A stretch of DNA of 64,000 nt from Alisma plantago-aquatica (GCA_963693085.1 OY856409.1:1334713915-1334777914), one strand, 5' to 3'; shown: positions 45,984-58,247, counted from the first letter of the stretch. Notes: a model not told the origin generated them from the sequence alone. Translations and numbers: made by a program.

Positions 45984-48900
45984 ATGGCGACTCCGGATCT
46001 TCCGCATACTCTGTGTTACTACTGTGAAGTTGGATGGCTCCAACTATCACCTCTGTGCAGCTTCCTTTGAACTCTATGTTAAAGCACAAGGGCGCTATTC
46101 TCATCTATCGACCAAGGGACCGGACGCTCCCACTGTTGATGCTGATGACAAGACCAAGCAGACCTATAATCTCTGGTCCAAGGAGGACTATGGTGTTATG
46201 ACCTGGATGGTCAACAACGCTGAACCGAAGATCAGCCAGTCTCTCCTTCATCTGAAGACTGCAAAGGATATGTGGGACCAACTCTCCCACATATACTCTC
46301 ACCAGCAAAATCCAAAGAAGGTATTTGAGATCTTCAAGTAGTTGGCCAAGCAAGAGTTTTCTACTATTGATTCTATCGAGGACTACTACAACAACTGCTG
46401 TGCTCTCTGGGATGAATTTCAGGTGTACCATCTGCTTTTTGTCGACATCACTGAAATCCAGCGTCAACGGGACGAACTTCAGCTTGTCCAGTTCCTCGCT
46501 GGTCTACCCTCCTTCGCTGGAGTTGTTGATCAGATTCTCTCAAGTGATCCTCTGTCTACATTGCGAGATGTTCTAAAACGTGTTCAACGTCTACCTTCTG
46601 TATCTCAGTCTTTGCATGACACTTCTGATGGAGCGACCCTTACTGTTCGTACGGGTGACTCTTCTCGAGGTCGCGATCGAGGACGGGACCATGGTCGCGG
46701 GCGCTCCTCTGCACCTGGACGTGGCTCTGGTACTGAGAGTACTAAACCACACTTCTGTACTTTCTGCAAGCGTACGAATCACAATGAAGATCGCTGTTGG
46801 ATCAAGAATGGCAAGCCAGCCTGGGCAAACCAAGTCACTACAGATCAACCTGAGACTACAACTACCTCTGCTGCTCCTTCTGCTGATTGAATCCGGTCGG
46901 AGTTTGAGAAACTTCTTCAGGCTCGTCTTGCTTCTTCTGTTGAAGCCTCTACTGACGGGAGCGTTGCACTTCTGACCCAGTCTGGTAAAAAATCATGGGT
47001 GATTGATTCGGGTGTGACATCCCATATCTCTGGAAATCCTGCGTTATTTTCTAACTTACATAATACTTCTGTTATACCTCCTGTTACATTGGCTGATGGG
47101 TCTAAGACACCTGTTACTGGCATTGGTGATATCTGCACTCCTAGTTGCCTGCCTCTGCGGTCTACTCTTTATGTTCCGAAATTTCCTATAAATCTGTTAT
47201 CTGTCAATAGAACTGTAAAAAGTCTTTGTTGCTCTATTACCTTTGACCCAGATGGTGTTGTGTTTCAGGATCTGCGCACGAGGATGACGATTGGTTCGGG
47301 CCATGAGGGACCAGATGGGCTATATTACTTGGACATTCCAAAGACCGCAGCATATCTGACATCCTCTGTGACAGACATCTAGTGGCACTATCGTCTGGGA
47401 CATCCTTCTGCAGCAAAACTGAAACATTTACTTCCTGATGTTTTAGATTCTGTTTTTCATTGTGAGACTTGCCAATTGGGCAAACAAACACGAGCATCTT
47501 TTTCTAAGAAATCATGTATTAGTTCAAAGCAGCCATTTGATATTATTCATGCTGATGTTTGGGGTCCTTGTTCTGTGTCCAGTATTTCTGGATTTCGCTA
47601 CTTTTTGAGTTTTATTGATGATTTTTCTAGAACTACCTGGATTTTCTTGCTCAAGGACAGATCTACTATACTTGATACCATTACTGCTTATTTTGCTGAG
47701 ATCCGTACCCAGTTTGCCAAACCTATCAAAATTTTTCGCACTGATAATGCCCTTGAATTTGTGCAAGCCTCGGTCAGCAACTTTTGTCGCAAACAGGGTA
47801 CCATACACCAAAATTCTTGTGCCTACACTCCACAGCAAAATGGAGTCGCCAAACGCAAAAATCGACACCTCCTTTAGACCTGTCAAACTGGGTCAAAATC
47901 CGTAGGCACCCACGGGTCGACCTGTTTAAGTTGGGTTTGGGTGGCGAAATTTGCCACCCGCTAGAAATAACCCAAACCCATACCCACCCGTTTATTTAGT
48001 GGGTTTCACGGGTGATCCGCGGGCATCCGTGGGTGCCCATTAAACTAAATAATATATTAATATAAATATATTATCTATATGACTCTTAAGACATGCAACA
48101 CCTGTACATTTATCAATCAACTAAATTGATGACGTGTAATGTATACAATATAAAGAGTTAAAGTCTAACTTTCTTTATTGATATCCTTTATTAATTGTTT
48201 ACACTAGTGGAAACAAATTAGTTAACTTCTATATTATTTTTATGCTAATGAATATATAGTATAATGCATGTTTTATATTCAATTATAACAATTATATTCT
48301 CCTTCTGTTCACTTTATGTATTGGACAATCATAAGAACATGAAACATCAAGAACTTTTAGCATAAAATGACAAAATAAAGCGTTGTTATGGTAAATGTTA
48401 TGCTATTTGTAACATCTATATCATTTAGTTTTTTTATTGTACATTGCAGAAATGGTTATTTTTCATTTTCTCTTACATTTTATTTCAAAACATCATAATA
48501 GATGTTACATTGTGTTGGACACAAAAAGTAGTGGAAGCTTGCCCTCATTTTGTTATGTTTACATTGAAAATTATTAATGAATCATTCTACTCTTTGTCGT
48601 AGTGCGGAAACAAGCAATATCTTTTCACTGTGCACATATTATATGGGCACCCGCGGGCGACCAGCAACCCGTTGGGTCGGGTTTGGGTGTGCTACTTCCC
48701 CACCCGTTTAACATTGGGTCTTTTTGACCCGCACCCGCGAGACCCAAACCCGCAACGACCCAACCCAAACCCAACCCACCCACCCGTTTGACAGGTCTAA
48801 CCTCCTTGAAGTTGCTCGCACTTTACTATTTCATTACCATGTCCCACAATGTTTTTGGCCTGAAGTTGTTTCCACTGCATGTTACCTTATTAACCGCATG

Positions 48901-51034
48901 CCGTCCTCTGTGCTTGGGAATCAAGTCCCTTATCAAATCCTGTACCCGGATGCGCCCCTCTTTTTTGTTCCTCGTATCTTTGGGAGCACCTGTTTTGTCA
49001 AATTTCTTCATCCTGGTCTCACCAAACTTGATCCTAGAGCAATAAAGTGTCTTTTTAGGGTACTCTCGCACTCAGAAAGGGTACCGCTGTTATGATCCCG
49101 TGTCAAAGAAATGGTTTGTATCTCCTGATGTTGTTTTCTTTGAGCACATGCCTTTCTACTCCTCTGCCGGGTCTGCCCTTACATCAGATTTATTAATGGA
49201 GACACCTCTACCTATGATTGGTGATACTGATGATACTACTCCTCCTGCTGAAAGTCATCCTCTGAAAGTTTATCAACGAAGACAGAAGACAACAACTCCC
49301 TCTATGGCCCCTCCAGAGTCCTTGTCATCCGTGCCAGATCAAACACCACCACAGGTATACTCTGACTTAGATGTTCCTATCAGTTTAAGGAAAGGAACTA
49401 GAGCTTGTACTAAACATCCTATTGGCAATTTCTGTACTTCTGATCATTTGAGAACTAATTTTGCAAATTTTACTGCTGCTCTTTCTGCTGTCTCTGTTCC
49501 TAAAAATGCTTCTCAGGCTCTTAAACATCCAGCTTGGCGTCAGGCCATGGAAGCGGAAATGCAAGCTCTTACTGATCGCAATACTTCGCAGTTAGTCGAT
49601 CCTCCTACTGATTGTTCTCCAGTTGGCTGTCGTTGGGTGTTTACTGTTAAATATCAACCAGATGGCACGGTTGAGCGCCTCAAGGCTAGACTTGTTGCCA
49701 AGGGCTACACGCAGACTTATGGGGTCGACTACTTTGAGACTTTTTCATCGGTGGCTCTGTTGAATTCTGTACGCATTCTTATTTCTGTTGCTATTAATTC
49801 TGATTGGCCCTTGTACCAGCTGGATGTGAAAAATGCGTTTCTGTATGGAGATTTACATGAGGAGGTCTATATGCAACAACCTCCAGGATTTGTGCTTCAG
49901 GGGGAGTCCTCTAAAGTCTGCAGGTTGCGGAAAGCTATCTATGGTTTAAAACAGAGTCCCCGTGCTTGGTTTGATAAACTAAGTACCATTCTTCAGAAGT
50001 TTCTTTTTCAACGCTCCCAGTCCGATCATTCTGTTTTCATTAAAAACACTACTGCTGGCATTGTTATTCTGATTGTATATGTTGATGACATTATTCTCTT
50101 AGGGAGTGATCTTGACGGTATTCAGGCTACTAAGTGTTATCTGGAGAAACACTTTGTCACCAAAGACCTTGGGACTTTGCGTTACTTTCTTGGGATTGAA
50201 GTCTCTAGATCTGCTTCTGGTTTATGCTTGTCTCAACGTAAATATGTTCTGGATCTTCTTTCTGACACATAACTTCTTGGTGCTAAACCTGCTAGTACTC
50301 CTCTGGATCCAAATACTAACTGGGACGATGAGAACTCTTCTGCCTATCCTGATCATCATCAGTATCGCCGCATGGTTGGCAAGCTCATTTATCTTACTGT
50401 TACTCGTGCTGATATTACTTTTGCTGTTGGGCTTGTTAGTAGATATCTGGATAAACCCCGTCAATGTCACTGGGATGCCGTTTGCCACATTCTCAAATAT
50501 ATGAAGAGTGCTCATGGGAAAGGTTTGCTATATAAAAAACATGGTCACTGTAAGCTTGTTGGATATTCTGACTTTGACTATGCCGGGAGTAAAATCGACC
50601 GACGCTCCACCTCTGGCTACTGTACCTTTGTAGGAGGAAATCTTGTTACTTGGCGAAGCAAGAAACAAACTGTGATTGCTCGCTCAAGTGCTGAAGCAGA
50701 ATATCGCGCCATGGCGCATACTACTTGTGAGCTGTTCTGGATTCGGAGCCTACTGAAGGATTTTGGCATTTCTGACTCTTCTCCTATTCCGATGTACTGT
50801 GACAACAAAGCTGTCACTTTTATTGTCAGTAATCCTACTTTTCATGAGCGAACAAAACATGTTGAGGTTGACTGTCATTTTGTTCGCGAAGCTGTCTTAT
50901 CTGGCCAAATATCTACTCCCTACATACATACTTCTGATCAGGTGGCTGACATCTTCATCAAGATTCTTCCGAAGACGAGATTCATTGCTATGACATCCAA
51001 GATGGGCATGATTGACATCTACGCTCCAGCTTGA
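45984..51034 (+). pseudogene. Copia F gag-pol, broken, split by hAT-4
   Basis: gag starts at or near 45984, with a one-base offset to the V-T-T-V-K-L-D-G-S-N-Y-H frame. A complete zinc knuckle CTFCKRTNHNEDRCW lies at about 46757-46801. The protease core WVIDSG is at about 46997 (VTSHISGN follows). GAG-pre-integrase: about 47240-47480. Integrase: 47480-47874 and 48800-49090 (DVWGP, FRTDNALEF, then QQNGVAKRKN). RT: 49620-50290, with YVDDIILLGSD. RNase H: 50372-51034, open to the stop at 51032. Stops: TAG 46339, TGA 46888, TAG 47380, TAA about 50270. Frameshifts lie near 46010 and 49050. The longest intact piece is 390 codons (49100-50272). Confidence 0.9.
47875..48799. mobile_element. hAT-4: non-autonomous Ac-like hAT
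   Basis: An exact 8-bp duplication, acctcctt, flanks it at 47867-47874 and 48800-48807. The inverted ends are TAGACCTGTCAAAC, identical over at least 14 bases. Subterminal regions are rich in acccgc/gggtttgggt motifs and AACGGG cores (cccgttt on this strand). It has 925 bp, an AT-rich core and no transposase. It shares ends and motifs with hAT-3. It interrupts integrase of copia F after the codons for K-N-R-H-L-L. Confidence 0.93.
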
Positions 51035-51041
51035 GGGGGAG

Positions 51042-51226
51042 TATTAGTATATACACTTTACTGCTTTTCTTTACTTAATGTATTTGCTTATTTTTCTTGA
51101 TTCTCTTCTCTTTATCGCATATTGCTCATCTCTAAATATTGTACACTCTCTTGTCTTATAGAAGAGAGACCATTGTATTCTTTTTAGATCATCCAATAAT
51201 AAGCAATCTCATTGCCAACTTCTAGA
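51042..51226 (+). repeat. Copia F 3' LTR
   Basis: It matches 45335-45499 except for a roughly 20-base difference near 51070 and a few substitutions. It is followed by the ataat duplication. Confidence 0.9.
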
Positions 51227-51231
51227 ATAAT

Positions 51232-51355
51232 GAATATAGAAAGAACTAGAGATTTGAAGTCAAAACAACTGCAAGTCTTTAACAAAGTAGTTACTATCTT
51301 ACTTAGCCCGTAAAACTATAACTGAACTGAACTGAAGTCAACAAGACGTAGAACT
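51232..51355. other. spacer between copias F and G
   Basis: 124 bp without recognisable features. It is the pre-insertion sequence separating two independent insertions that share an orientation. Confidence 0.6.
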
Positions 51356-51360
51356 AGAAC

Positions 51361-51623
51361 TGTTAGATAATATACTTCTGTTATGTTTTTCCTTTATTTG
51401 AATACTGACCCAATATCGATACTATCGACATGTCTGTCGATACTATCGACAGTGGTGCAGATACATCATTGTATTTGTCTCGCTACCTAACCTAGTGTCA
51501 ATACTATCGACATACTGTCGATAGTATCGATGCCGGTACAATGACGGGATTGTTCTGTCTATAATAGAAGGGTGCACTCATAGTGCTACCCTAAGCACTC
51601 TTTTTTCTTCATCGTTCTTCTCT
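51361..51623 (+). repeat. Copia G 5' LTR
   Basis: It starts TGTTAGATAA and ends CTTCTCT, a TG...CT pair; the agaac duplication fixes the ends. It contains four copies of an atactatcgaca motif, two arranged as a perfect 12-bp hairpin (51501-51527). ctataatagaaggg is TATA-like. Confidence 0.92.
51501..51527 (+). repeat. perfect 12-bp hairpin in the G LTR
   Basis: The arms atactatcgaca and tgtcgatagtat are separated by tac. The same motif recurs as direct copies at about 51420-51450. In the 3' LTR the corresponding hairpin has changed bases on both arms (atcaaca / tgttgat), and these changes still pair. Confidence 0.8.
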
Positions 51624-51635
51624 TGGTATCAGAGT
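51624..51635 (+). other. Copia G primer-binding site
   Basis: tggtatcagagt, one change from the initiator-Met consensus. Confidence 0.88.
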
Positions 51636-52285
51636 AGGCACGTTAGCTGCCTTCTTTTCCCCTCCCTCCTCTCCCACCTTCCCCCCTCCCCCCCAGCGCC
51701 GGCTGCCGCCGACCGTTTCCCGCCGCGTCGCGGCAGGCTGCTGCTGCAGCCGCCGGATGGTCGACTAGCTGCCGCTGCCATGCTCCTCTCCGGGCAATGG
51801 TGACATATCTTTGGTTGATCGTGGCCAGATATGTTTGATCTCTTCTTTCGTGCACGTACTGGTCGGTTGATCGTCTTCGGCGGATCGTTGATTTACTTCT
51901 GTCTGGGGAGTTGACGGGCTTCCGTGCTTCTCCCTTTCTATCTGCCCGTGTCGGCTCTTGAGCCACCGAGTTCTTTGCTGCATCTAGGCGTAGCTCTTAT
52001 GTAGGCTGATCCTTCTGTGGGTCTCTGCTCTGTCTGCTACCGACTAGTTGGCAGATCTAGGATGTCTCCTGTTGCTGCTGTTTTCTGTTTCTTGTTTGGG
52101 CCCGACTCTCTGCTGCTTGGATGGTTTCTTCACATGAGGACTACCGCCGTCAGGTGACCACCGTGAAACTCGACGGCCGCAACTATCAACACTGGGTGTG
52201 CTCCATGGAGATTTTTGCAAAATCCCAGGGAAAGCACTCCCATTTGACCGAGAATCCGCCACCTGCTTCGCCTGCCACTGCCAAG

Positions 52286-52839
52286 TCATCATCATCATCA
52301 TCATCTAAGCCTCAATCCCAACTATGTTGGGGTCGGCTACATGGATCCTTCGTTTCCATTCAGCTCTATCATGGGCCATATTCTGATTGAGATGTAGAGA
52401 TTCAAAATCTCTCTTTATAAGCTCATCCCATGTTAATTTAGGCCTTCCTCTTCTTCTATTTATAGTGTTTGGCTCAATAGCATTGCTTCGTATAGGCGCA
52501 CTAGTAGGTCTGCGTTGCACATGTCCGTACCATCTGAGTCGGCTCTCACACAACTTGTCCTCAATGCTCGCCACCCCCACTTTATTCCTGATATAGTCAT
52601 TTCTCAAACGATCTTTTCTTGTCTTCCCACACATCCATCTCAGCATACGCATTTCAGCCACGTTCATCTTGTTGAGACCTTGTTTCTTCACCGCCCAACA
52701 TTTCACTCCCAATAGAGCATGGCTGGTCGTATAGCTGTTCTATAAAACTTACTTTTTAACATGAGAGGGATCTTTTGATCGCATAAAACTCCAGTTGCAC
52801 TCCATTTCAACCATCCTGCAGTGATCCGGTGACAAACAT
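52286..52839 (-). mobile_element. RTE-type LINE, 5'-truncated, in copia G gag
   Basis: On the minus strand a 135-codon open frame (52712-52305) encodes the C-terminal tail of plant RTE-type reverse transcriptases: CWAVKKQ, MRMLRWMCGKTRKDR, LRWYGHVQRR and RGRPKLTW. It ends in a gat/atc trinucleotide repeat (52286-52304) that marks the LINE 3' tail. Just upstream is the cactccatttcaaccat stretch also seen at 330-350. The flanks share only caag, a minimal duplication. The N-terminal RT and endonuclease are missing, as expected from 5' truncation. Confidence 0.88.
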
Positions 52840-52840
52840 C

Positions 52841-52902
52841 AAGGATAAAAAGATCTATGATGATTGGGTCCAAAGATAAAAAGATCTATGATGATTGGGT
52901 CC
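52841..52902. repeat. 31-bp tandem duplication of gag sequence
   Basis: Two copies of a 31-base gag segment (52841-52871 and 52872-52902) differ by one base (aagg/aaag start). The second copy ends at the left terminus of hAT-5 and contains its target duplication. Confidence 0.85.
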
Positions 52903-54494
52903 AAGGAATTAAATGCCGATACCGACGCCTTATCGACGACGTGGAAATAGATATTTACAGGTATACCGACGGAAATATCGACAGATGCAATCCTGGACTT
53001 ATCGACGCCTAAATGAACGAATTAAATCATGAAATTTTACAGGCGTGGTCTCAACACCTAGATGCAATGTTTTATGCAATAAAATTCTATATTGGGTATG
53101 TTGGGGGGGTCCATCATGTGGGAGGTAGGGAACCTATCCTGTTTTTTGCAGATTTTGATGAAGGATTTCGATGACAAAATACTGGAATTAAGATTTGAAA
53201 TTTTACTAGCACAATCCATAAACATAAATACACACACTTATGCAATTATATCCAATTTACAACACATAAATAGCATAGTAACTTACTAACTCATATCAGT
53301 TGTATGTCGAGTTACACACTGATTCTCCATACAATATTGAGTTGATATGGTTGACATATTGCTCCCATGACATGTACATTATGTAAGGTTGGTGGTATCA
53401 AGTTACGTGTTGCTCATACACGTCATGTACAATACTATATAAGTGTATAATACTCGTTCGTATTATGTAATTAAACACGATATGTTTATTATGCATCATA
53501 TCAGATTCTAAAAGAAAATATACACCAGGGCTTTCTATTGCTCTTCTTCAATGTGTGACTTTGACAATTAACTTCATGACTGTCAAGGAAGTTAGGCACC
53601 ATCATTGTTGTGACACCTTTTCTCTGTTATTGTTTGTAGCACAGGGTCTTGATATGTGGTAGTGAGTTTCTCCATGGATTATGCACAATAGTGGGATAAG
53701 TATAAAAGCCATTATTACCATGCCCACCATATGCATGTTGTGGGGATGCAATAATTTAAAAGTCTAGTTACCATGTCAACCATGTCCATCTTGTGGGATA
53801 TATGTAGCAAGTGCCATGTATAATCAAATATAAGACTAGAAAGTTACAAAATCTATGTTTTTTTTACAATATTTGTTTGTTGTGTTGCGAACTAGTACAT
53901 TTTCTTCCTTTGTATGATAAAAATACTAGTTAGAAGAGCATATGTATACTTATTAGCTTACTACTAAAAATGATAGCAAATTATACTTATATTTCGTGGA
54001 TTATTTAGGTATATTACTATGATTATTATGTAGATTATTAGAAAGTGTTGTAGATCTACAAACACATACAATTAGGAAAACATAAAAAAACAGATGGCGA
54101 GATCTTTGCCAATTTAAGGCATTTTGGGACGAATTTACATTTTAATTGAGATAGATGACGTGTAAATGAGAGAAATGGTAGAAAACATAAAGGAACACCT
54201 TAGATTAGACTTATCTGAGCCCTAGTTGTCGAGATCCCTTTGCACCACCATTTCCTCCTCTCAAACAACATAAACAGACTTAAGCACGCAAAAATCGGTA
54301 TATCTGTCGGTATACCAGTAAATTTCGTCGATATTTGGCGGTATTTGGCGATATTTGGCGATATTTGGCGGTATATCATCGGTTTATCGATATTTGCAAT
54401 CCCAACGACAGGTTTGTGTGAACCGATGACCGATGTCGTCGATATCGGTATACCGGTCGGTATACTGACGGTATCGTCGATATCTCTTTCCATG
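52902..54494. mobile_element. hAT-5: non-autonomous hAT, same family as hAT-2
   Basis: An exact 8-bp duplication, attgggtc, flanks it at 52894-52901 and 54495-54502. The left end CAAGGAATTAAATG is shared with hAT-2. The right end, reverse-complemented, begins CATGGAAAGAG where hAT-2 has CAATGAAAGAG. It is colinear with hAT-2 over its length, including tggcgatatttgg subterminal repeats, but has a single copy of the 242-bp internal segment. No transposase. Confidence 0.92.
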
Positions 54495-57079
54495 ATTGGG
54501 TCTAGGATGACTCTACTGTGATGACCTGGATTCTGAACAGCAGCGAGACTCGCATCAGTGTTACTATCCTGCGCCTTCCGACGGCGAAAGAGATGTGGGA
54601 CCAGCTTGCGAGCACCTACTCTCACAGCAAGAATCCGAAGAAGGTGTTTGATTTAAATAAACAGCTCGCTCGCCTGCAGTTTACTGGATCGAACATTGCA
54701 GACTATTTTTCCACATTTAAAGGCGTTTGGGCTGAACTTGAGACATTACATCCTTTGTCCACGGACTTGGCCACCATGCAGCGCCAGAGACAGGAACTTC
54801 AGGTGGTCCAGTTCATTTGTGGTCTTCCTGACTCCTATGCTGGAGTGGTTGACTAGATCCTTGCCGGCGACCCACTGCTCACGTTGGAGAGTGCGTTTCA
54901 GCGCCTTCAACGCCTGCCGACCTCTTATACTGACCTGTCTACTGATACAGCTGACCCCACTGCTCTTGCTGCCATGGGTGGCAGGGGTCGTGGTCGCGGT
55001 CGCGGCCGCCCTCCTACTGCTCCTGGTCGCGGTACTTTTGGCCGTGGCTCGTCTACTGATTCATTTTCTGGAGCCGCTCCTCAGCGGTACTGTGATTTCT
55101 GTGGCCGTAACAATCATACTGAAGACAAATGTTGGAAGAAACACGACACTCCTGCATGGGCCAACGCTGCTACGGAGGGTACTACTCTGACTGCTCCTAC
55201 TGCCTCTTCGACTGAAGCCACTGCTGACTTTATTCGCTCTGAAGTGGAGCGGTTACTACAGGAGTGGACTGCTTCATCTTAATCGGCTGGGACGTCTGGT
55301 GCTCACGCAGCCACATACTCTGGTTGCGACTCTGCCTTTCTGAGTGCCTCTTCTTCTACTGGTAATACAAAATGGGTGATCGACTCTGGTGCCTCGTCTC
55401 ATATTTCTGGCAACCGTTCTCTTTTTTCTAATCTACTTAAACTCCGCTCTAAGTCTACTATGATGCTTGCTGATGGGTCCAAGACTGCGGTCTCTGGCAT
55501 TGGGGATGTCTTTGCCCGCATCCTTCTACATTCTGCTTTATATGTGCCAAATTTTCCTTTAAATCTGTTATCTGTCCGCAAACTTGTTCGTGGCCTTAAC
55601 TACAGTTTGACATTTGCTCCGGGTGAATGTGTTTTTTAGGACCTTCGCACGAGGACGAAGATTGGTGGGGGGCATGAAGGACCAGATGGACTCTATTACC
55701 TGGATGATCTGCGACTGCTCAACAATTCTGTTTCTGCTTTGGCTTTATCAGCATCCGTTTCTGCATTACAGTGGCATTTTCGAATTGGACACCTGTCAGC
55801 AGCAAAGTTAAAACATGTGTTACCTAGTGGTCGTATGCCTGTATTTAATTGTGAAGCTTGTCAATTGGGCAAGCAACCTAGATCTGTTTTCCCTAAAAAA
55901 TCTCAGATTGCTAGTACTGCTGTGTTTGATTTAGTACATGCTGATGTGTGGGGACCATGTCACATTCCTAGTTTATCTGGCTATAAATATTTTATTCTGT
56001 TTATTGATGACTATTCTTGGGCTACATGGTTATTTCTGTTAAAAAACCGATCTGAAGTAGTGCCTACAATTAAATTCTTCTTTGCTGAAATTAAAACACA
56101 GTACTCGATGCCTATTAAAATTTTCAGAACTGATAATGCATTAGAATTTGTTCAAAGCTCTGTTGAGGTGTTTTGTAAATCTGTGGGGACGATTCATCAA
56201 ATCTCTTGTGCGTATACCCCCCAACAGAATGGTGTGGCTGAAAGGAAAAAATAGGCATCTTCTTGAGGTTGCCAGGACTATGCTTCATTCTAATGTTCAC
56301 AAACATTTCTGGCCGGAAGCTATTCTTACTGCATGTTTCTTAATAAACCGCATGCCGTCTTCTGTCATTGGTGATAAAATACCTGTACATGTTCTTCAAC
56401 CAAGTCTTCCACTTTTCTCTGTTCCTCCACGGATTTTTGGGTCTACGTGTGCGGTTGCTTGGTCCTAATAAAAATAAACTATCCCCTAGAGCTGCGAAAT
56501 GTGTTTTTCTGGGGTACTCACAGACTCAGAAGGGATATCGTTGTTATCATCCAGAGACAAGAAAATGGTTTTTGAGTAGTGATGTGGTGTTTTTTGAAGA
56601 TACTCCATACTATTCCTCTAAGGGGACACATCTGAGCTCGGATTTGATTTCTGCACCTCTTCCTGTGACTTGCGACTCTGATAACAATACTGAACAGCTT
56701 GAGACAAATACTACTCCTCCTTTATGTGTATATCAACGCAGAAATCGTGCTGCACAACCTACTCCTGCTGAAGACCCCCCACACACCAATTTTTTCCTTC
56801 TGAAGGTCTTGCGCCCACAAAGGTATTTTTGATCTAGATTTACCTATTGCTCCCCGAAAAGGCACTAGATCTTGTACATCTCATAATATAGCTAATCATG
56901 TTTCTACTGACCATCTAAGTATTCATGTTAGCAATTTTGTTACTGCTTTATCAGCCATTTCTGTACCCAAAAATGTTGGGGATGCTCTACAAAGTCGGGC
57001 ATGGACTCAAGCCATGACTGAGGAGATGGCCGCTCTCACTGACACGGGTACCTGGGATCTTGTTGATCCTCCTTTTGAC

Positions 57080-58247
57080 CTGAGTTTTACGGGCGGCCGC
57101 CCAGGCGGGCCGGGTGGTCCGAGGGTCTAAAAAATGCAGGCGCCCAGGTCTGTTGGGGTTTCTAGGCGGACTAGGCGGATCGGGCGGACTAGGCGTCCAC
57201 CCAGGCGGACCGGGCGACCCGCCCAGCCGGCAGGCCCATTAAATTTGGCCCATTAAGAATTTGTTGTAATTTCTTATAAAATAATAACTTCTTTCTTAGA
57301 TTTTTTTCCTTATAACTACTCTGTTCCAAACTTCTTTCTTCCTGCTGGCAGCCTGCTCTCCCAACCAGAGTACCACATTGGTTACAGCAGTAATACAAAC
57401 ATTTTAGCTGCCTATTCAGTTCGTATATTGCATTGTCCTTTGCCTAAGGTTAGTTGAACAAAGCCATGCTTTTTTGTGATTGTCTTTTTGTCATCCAAAA
57501 TGTTCCTGCCAATATTGACACCTATCAAATTACAAAACATTAGAGCAGTAAGTAGTGCGAGACACCATGTAAAATCATTTCAAATGCTTAATAGTTAGAA
57601 GTTAGAACTACAACAAGTAAAAATGAATTATTATGTCCTTATATACTGAATTAGAAAAATTTTAATCATTAAACAAATTTAGGGATTGGTATATCCTTAT
57701 TTACTGATTTAATAATTTCTTAATCATGTACCAATTTATATTTATAGATGAACTGATTTATATGTATTATTTAACTGATTTGTATGTATTTATCTCTTGG
57801 GTTGCATAAGGGATCGAATTATATTTAATCATCTACAAAATTAGCAAATATGAACTGATTTAGCAAATATTTATGAACTGATTTAGCAAGATATTTATGA
57901 ACTGATTTAGCAAATATTTATGAACTGATTTAGCAAATAAGAACTGATTTAGCAGATATTTATGAACTGATTTAGCAAATATGAACTGATTTAGCAAATA
58001 TTTATGAACTACAACAAGTAAAAATGAATTATTCTTCCACTATTGGTAATTTGGTAGCACATGATTGCATATTTATCATGTATATTTATATGTGTAAGGC
58101 TGGTATTTTTTTATAAATCTTACATATATTTGATAAAATAAAAAATCTATCAAAACGCCTGGAAACGCCTGGGCGTCCGCCTGGGCGCCTAGGCTGTCTG
58201 GGCGCCCCCCTGGAACGCCTGGACGCCTAGCCGCCTATACAACCATG
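57080..58247. mobile_element. hAT-6: hAT with GC-rich CGCCTGGGCG ends
   Basis: An exact 8-bp duplication, cttttgac, flanks it at 57072-57079 and 58248-58255. The ends are imperfect inverted repeats: ctgagttttacgggcggc on the left and catggttgtataggcggc from the right. About 170 bp at the left and 110 bp at the right are packed with aggcgg/cgcctgg motifs; the middle is AT-rich. 1,168 bp, no transposase. It interrupts RT of copia G. Confidence 0.88.
57845..58012. repeat. tandem array of gaactgatttagcaaatat units
   Basis: About eight imperfect units of 17-25 bases (gaactgatttagca plus aatatttat) in the core of hAT-6. A looser form starts near 57750. Confidence 0.85.

Larger units (their letters stand above)
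45335..51226 (+). mobile_element. Copia F: Ty1/copia retrotransposon carrying hAT-4
   Basis: LTRs are 45335-45499 (165 bp) and 51042-51226 (185 bp), with an exact 5-bp duplication ataat (45330-45334 and 51227-51231). The primer site, gag-pol and polypurine tract are all in order. The 3' LTR has about 20 extra bases near 51070. hAT-4 interrupts integrase. Without it the element is about 5.0 kb. Confidence 0.93.

Noticed and set aside
57845..58012. CRISPR-like array
   Set aside because: Units are contiguous, variable in length, without spacers, and lie in the core of a plant hAT element.
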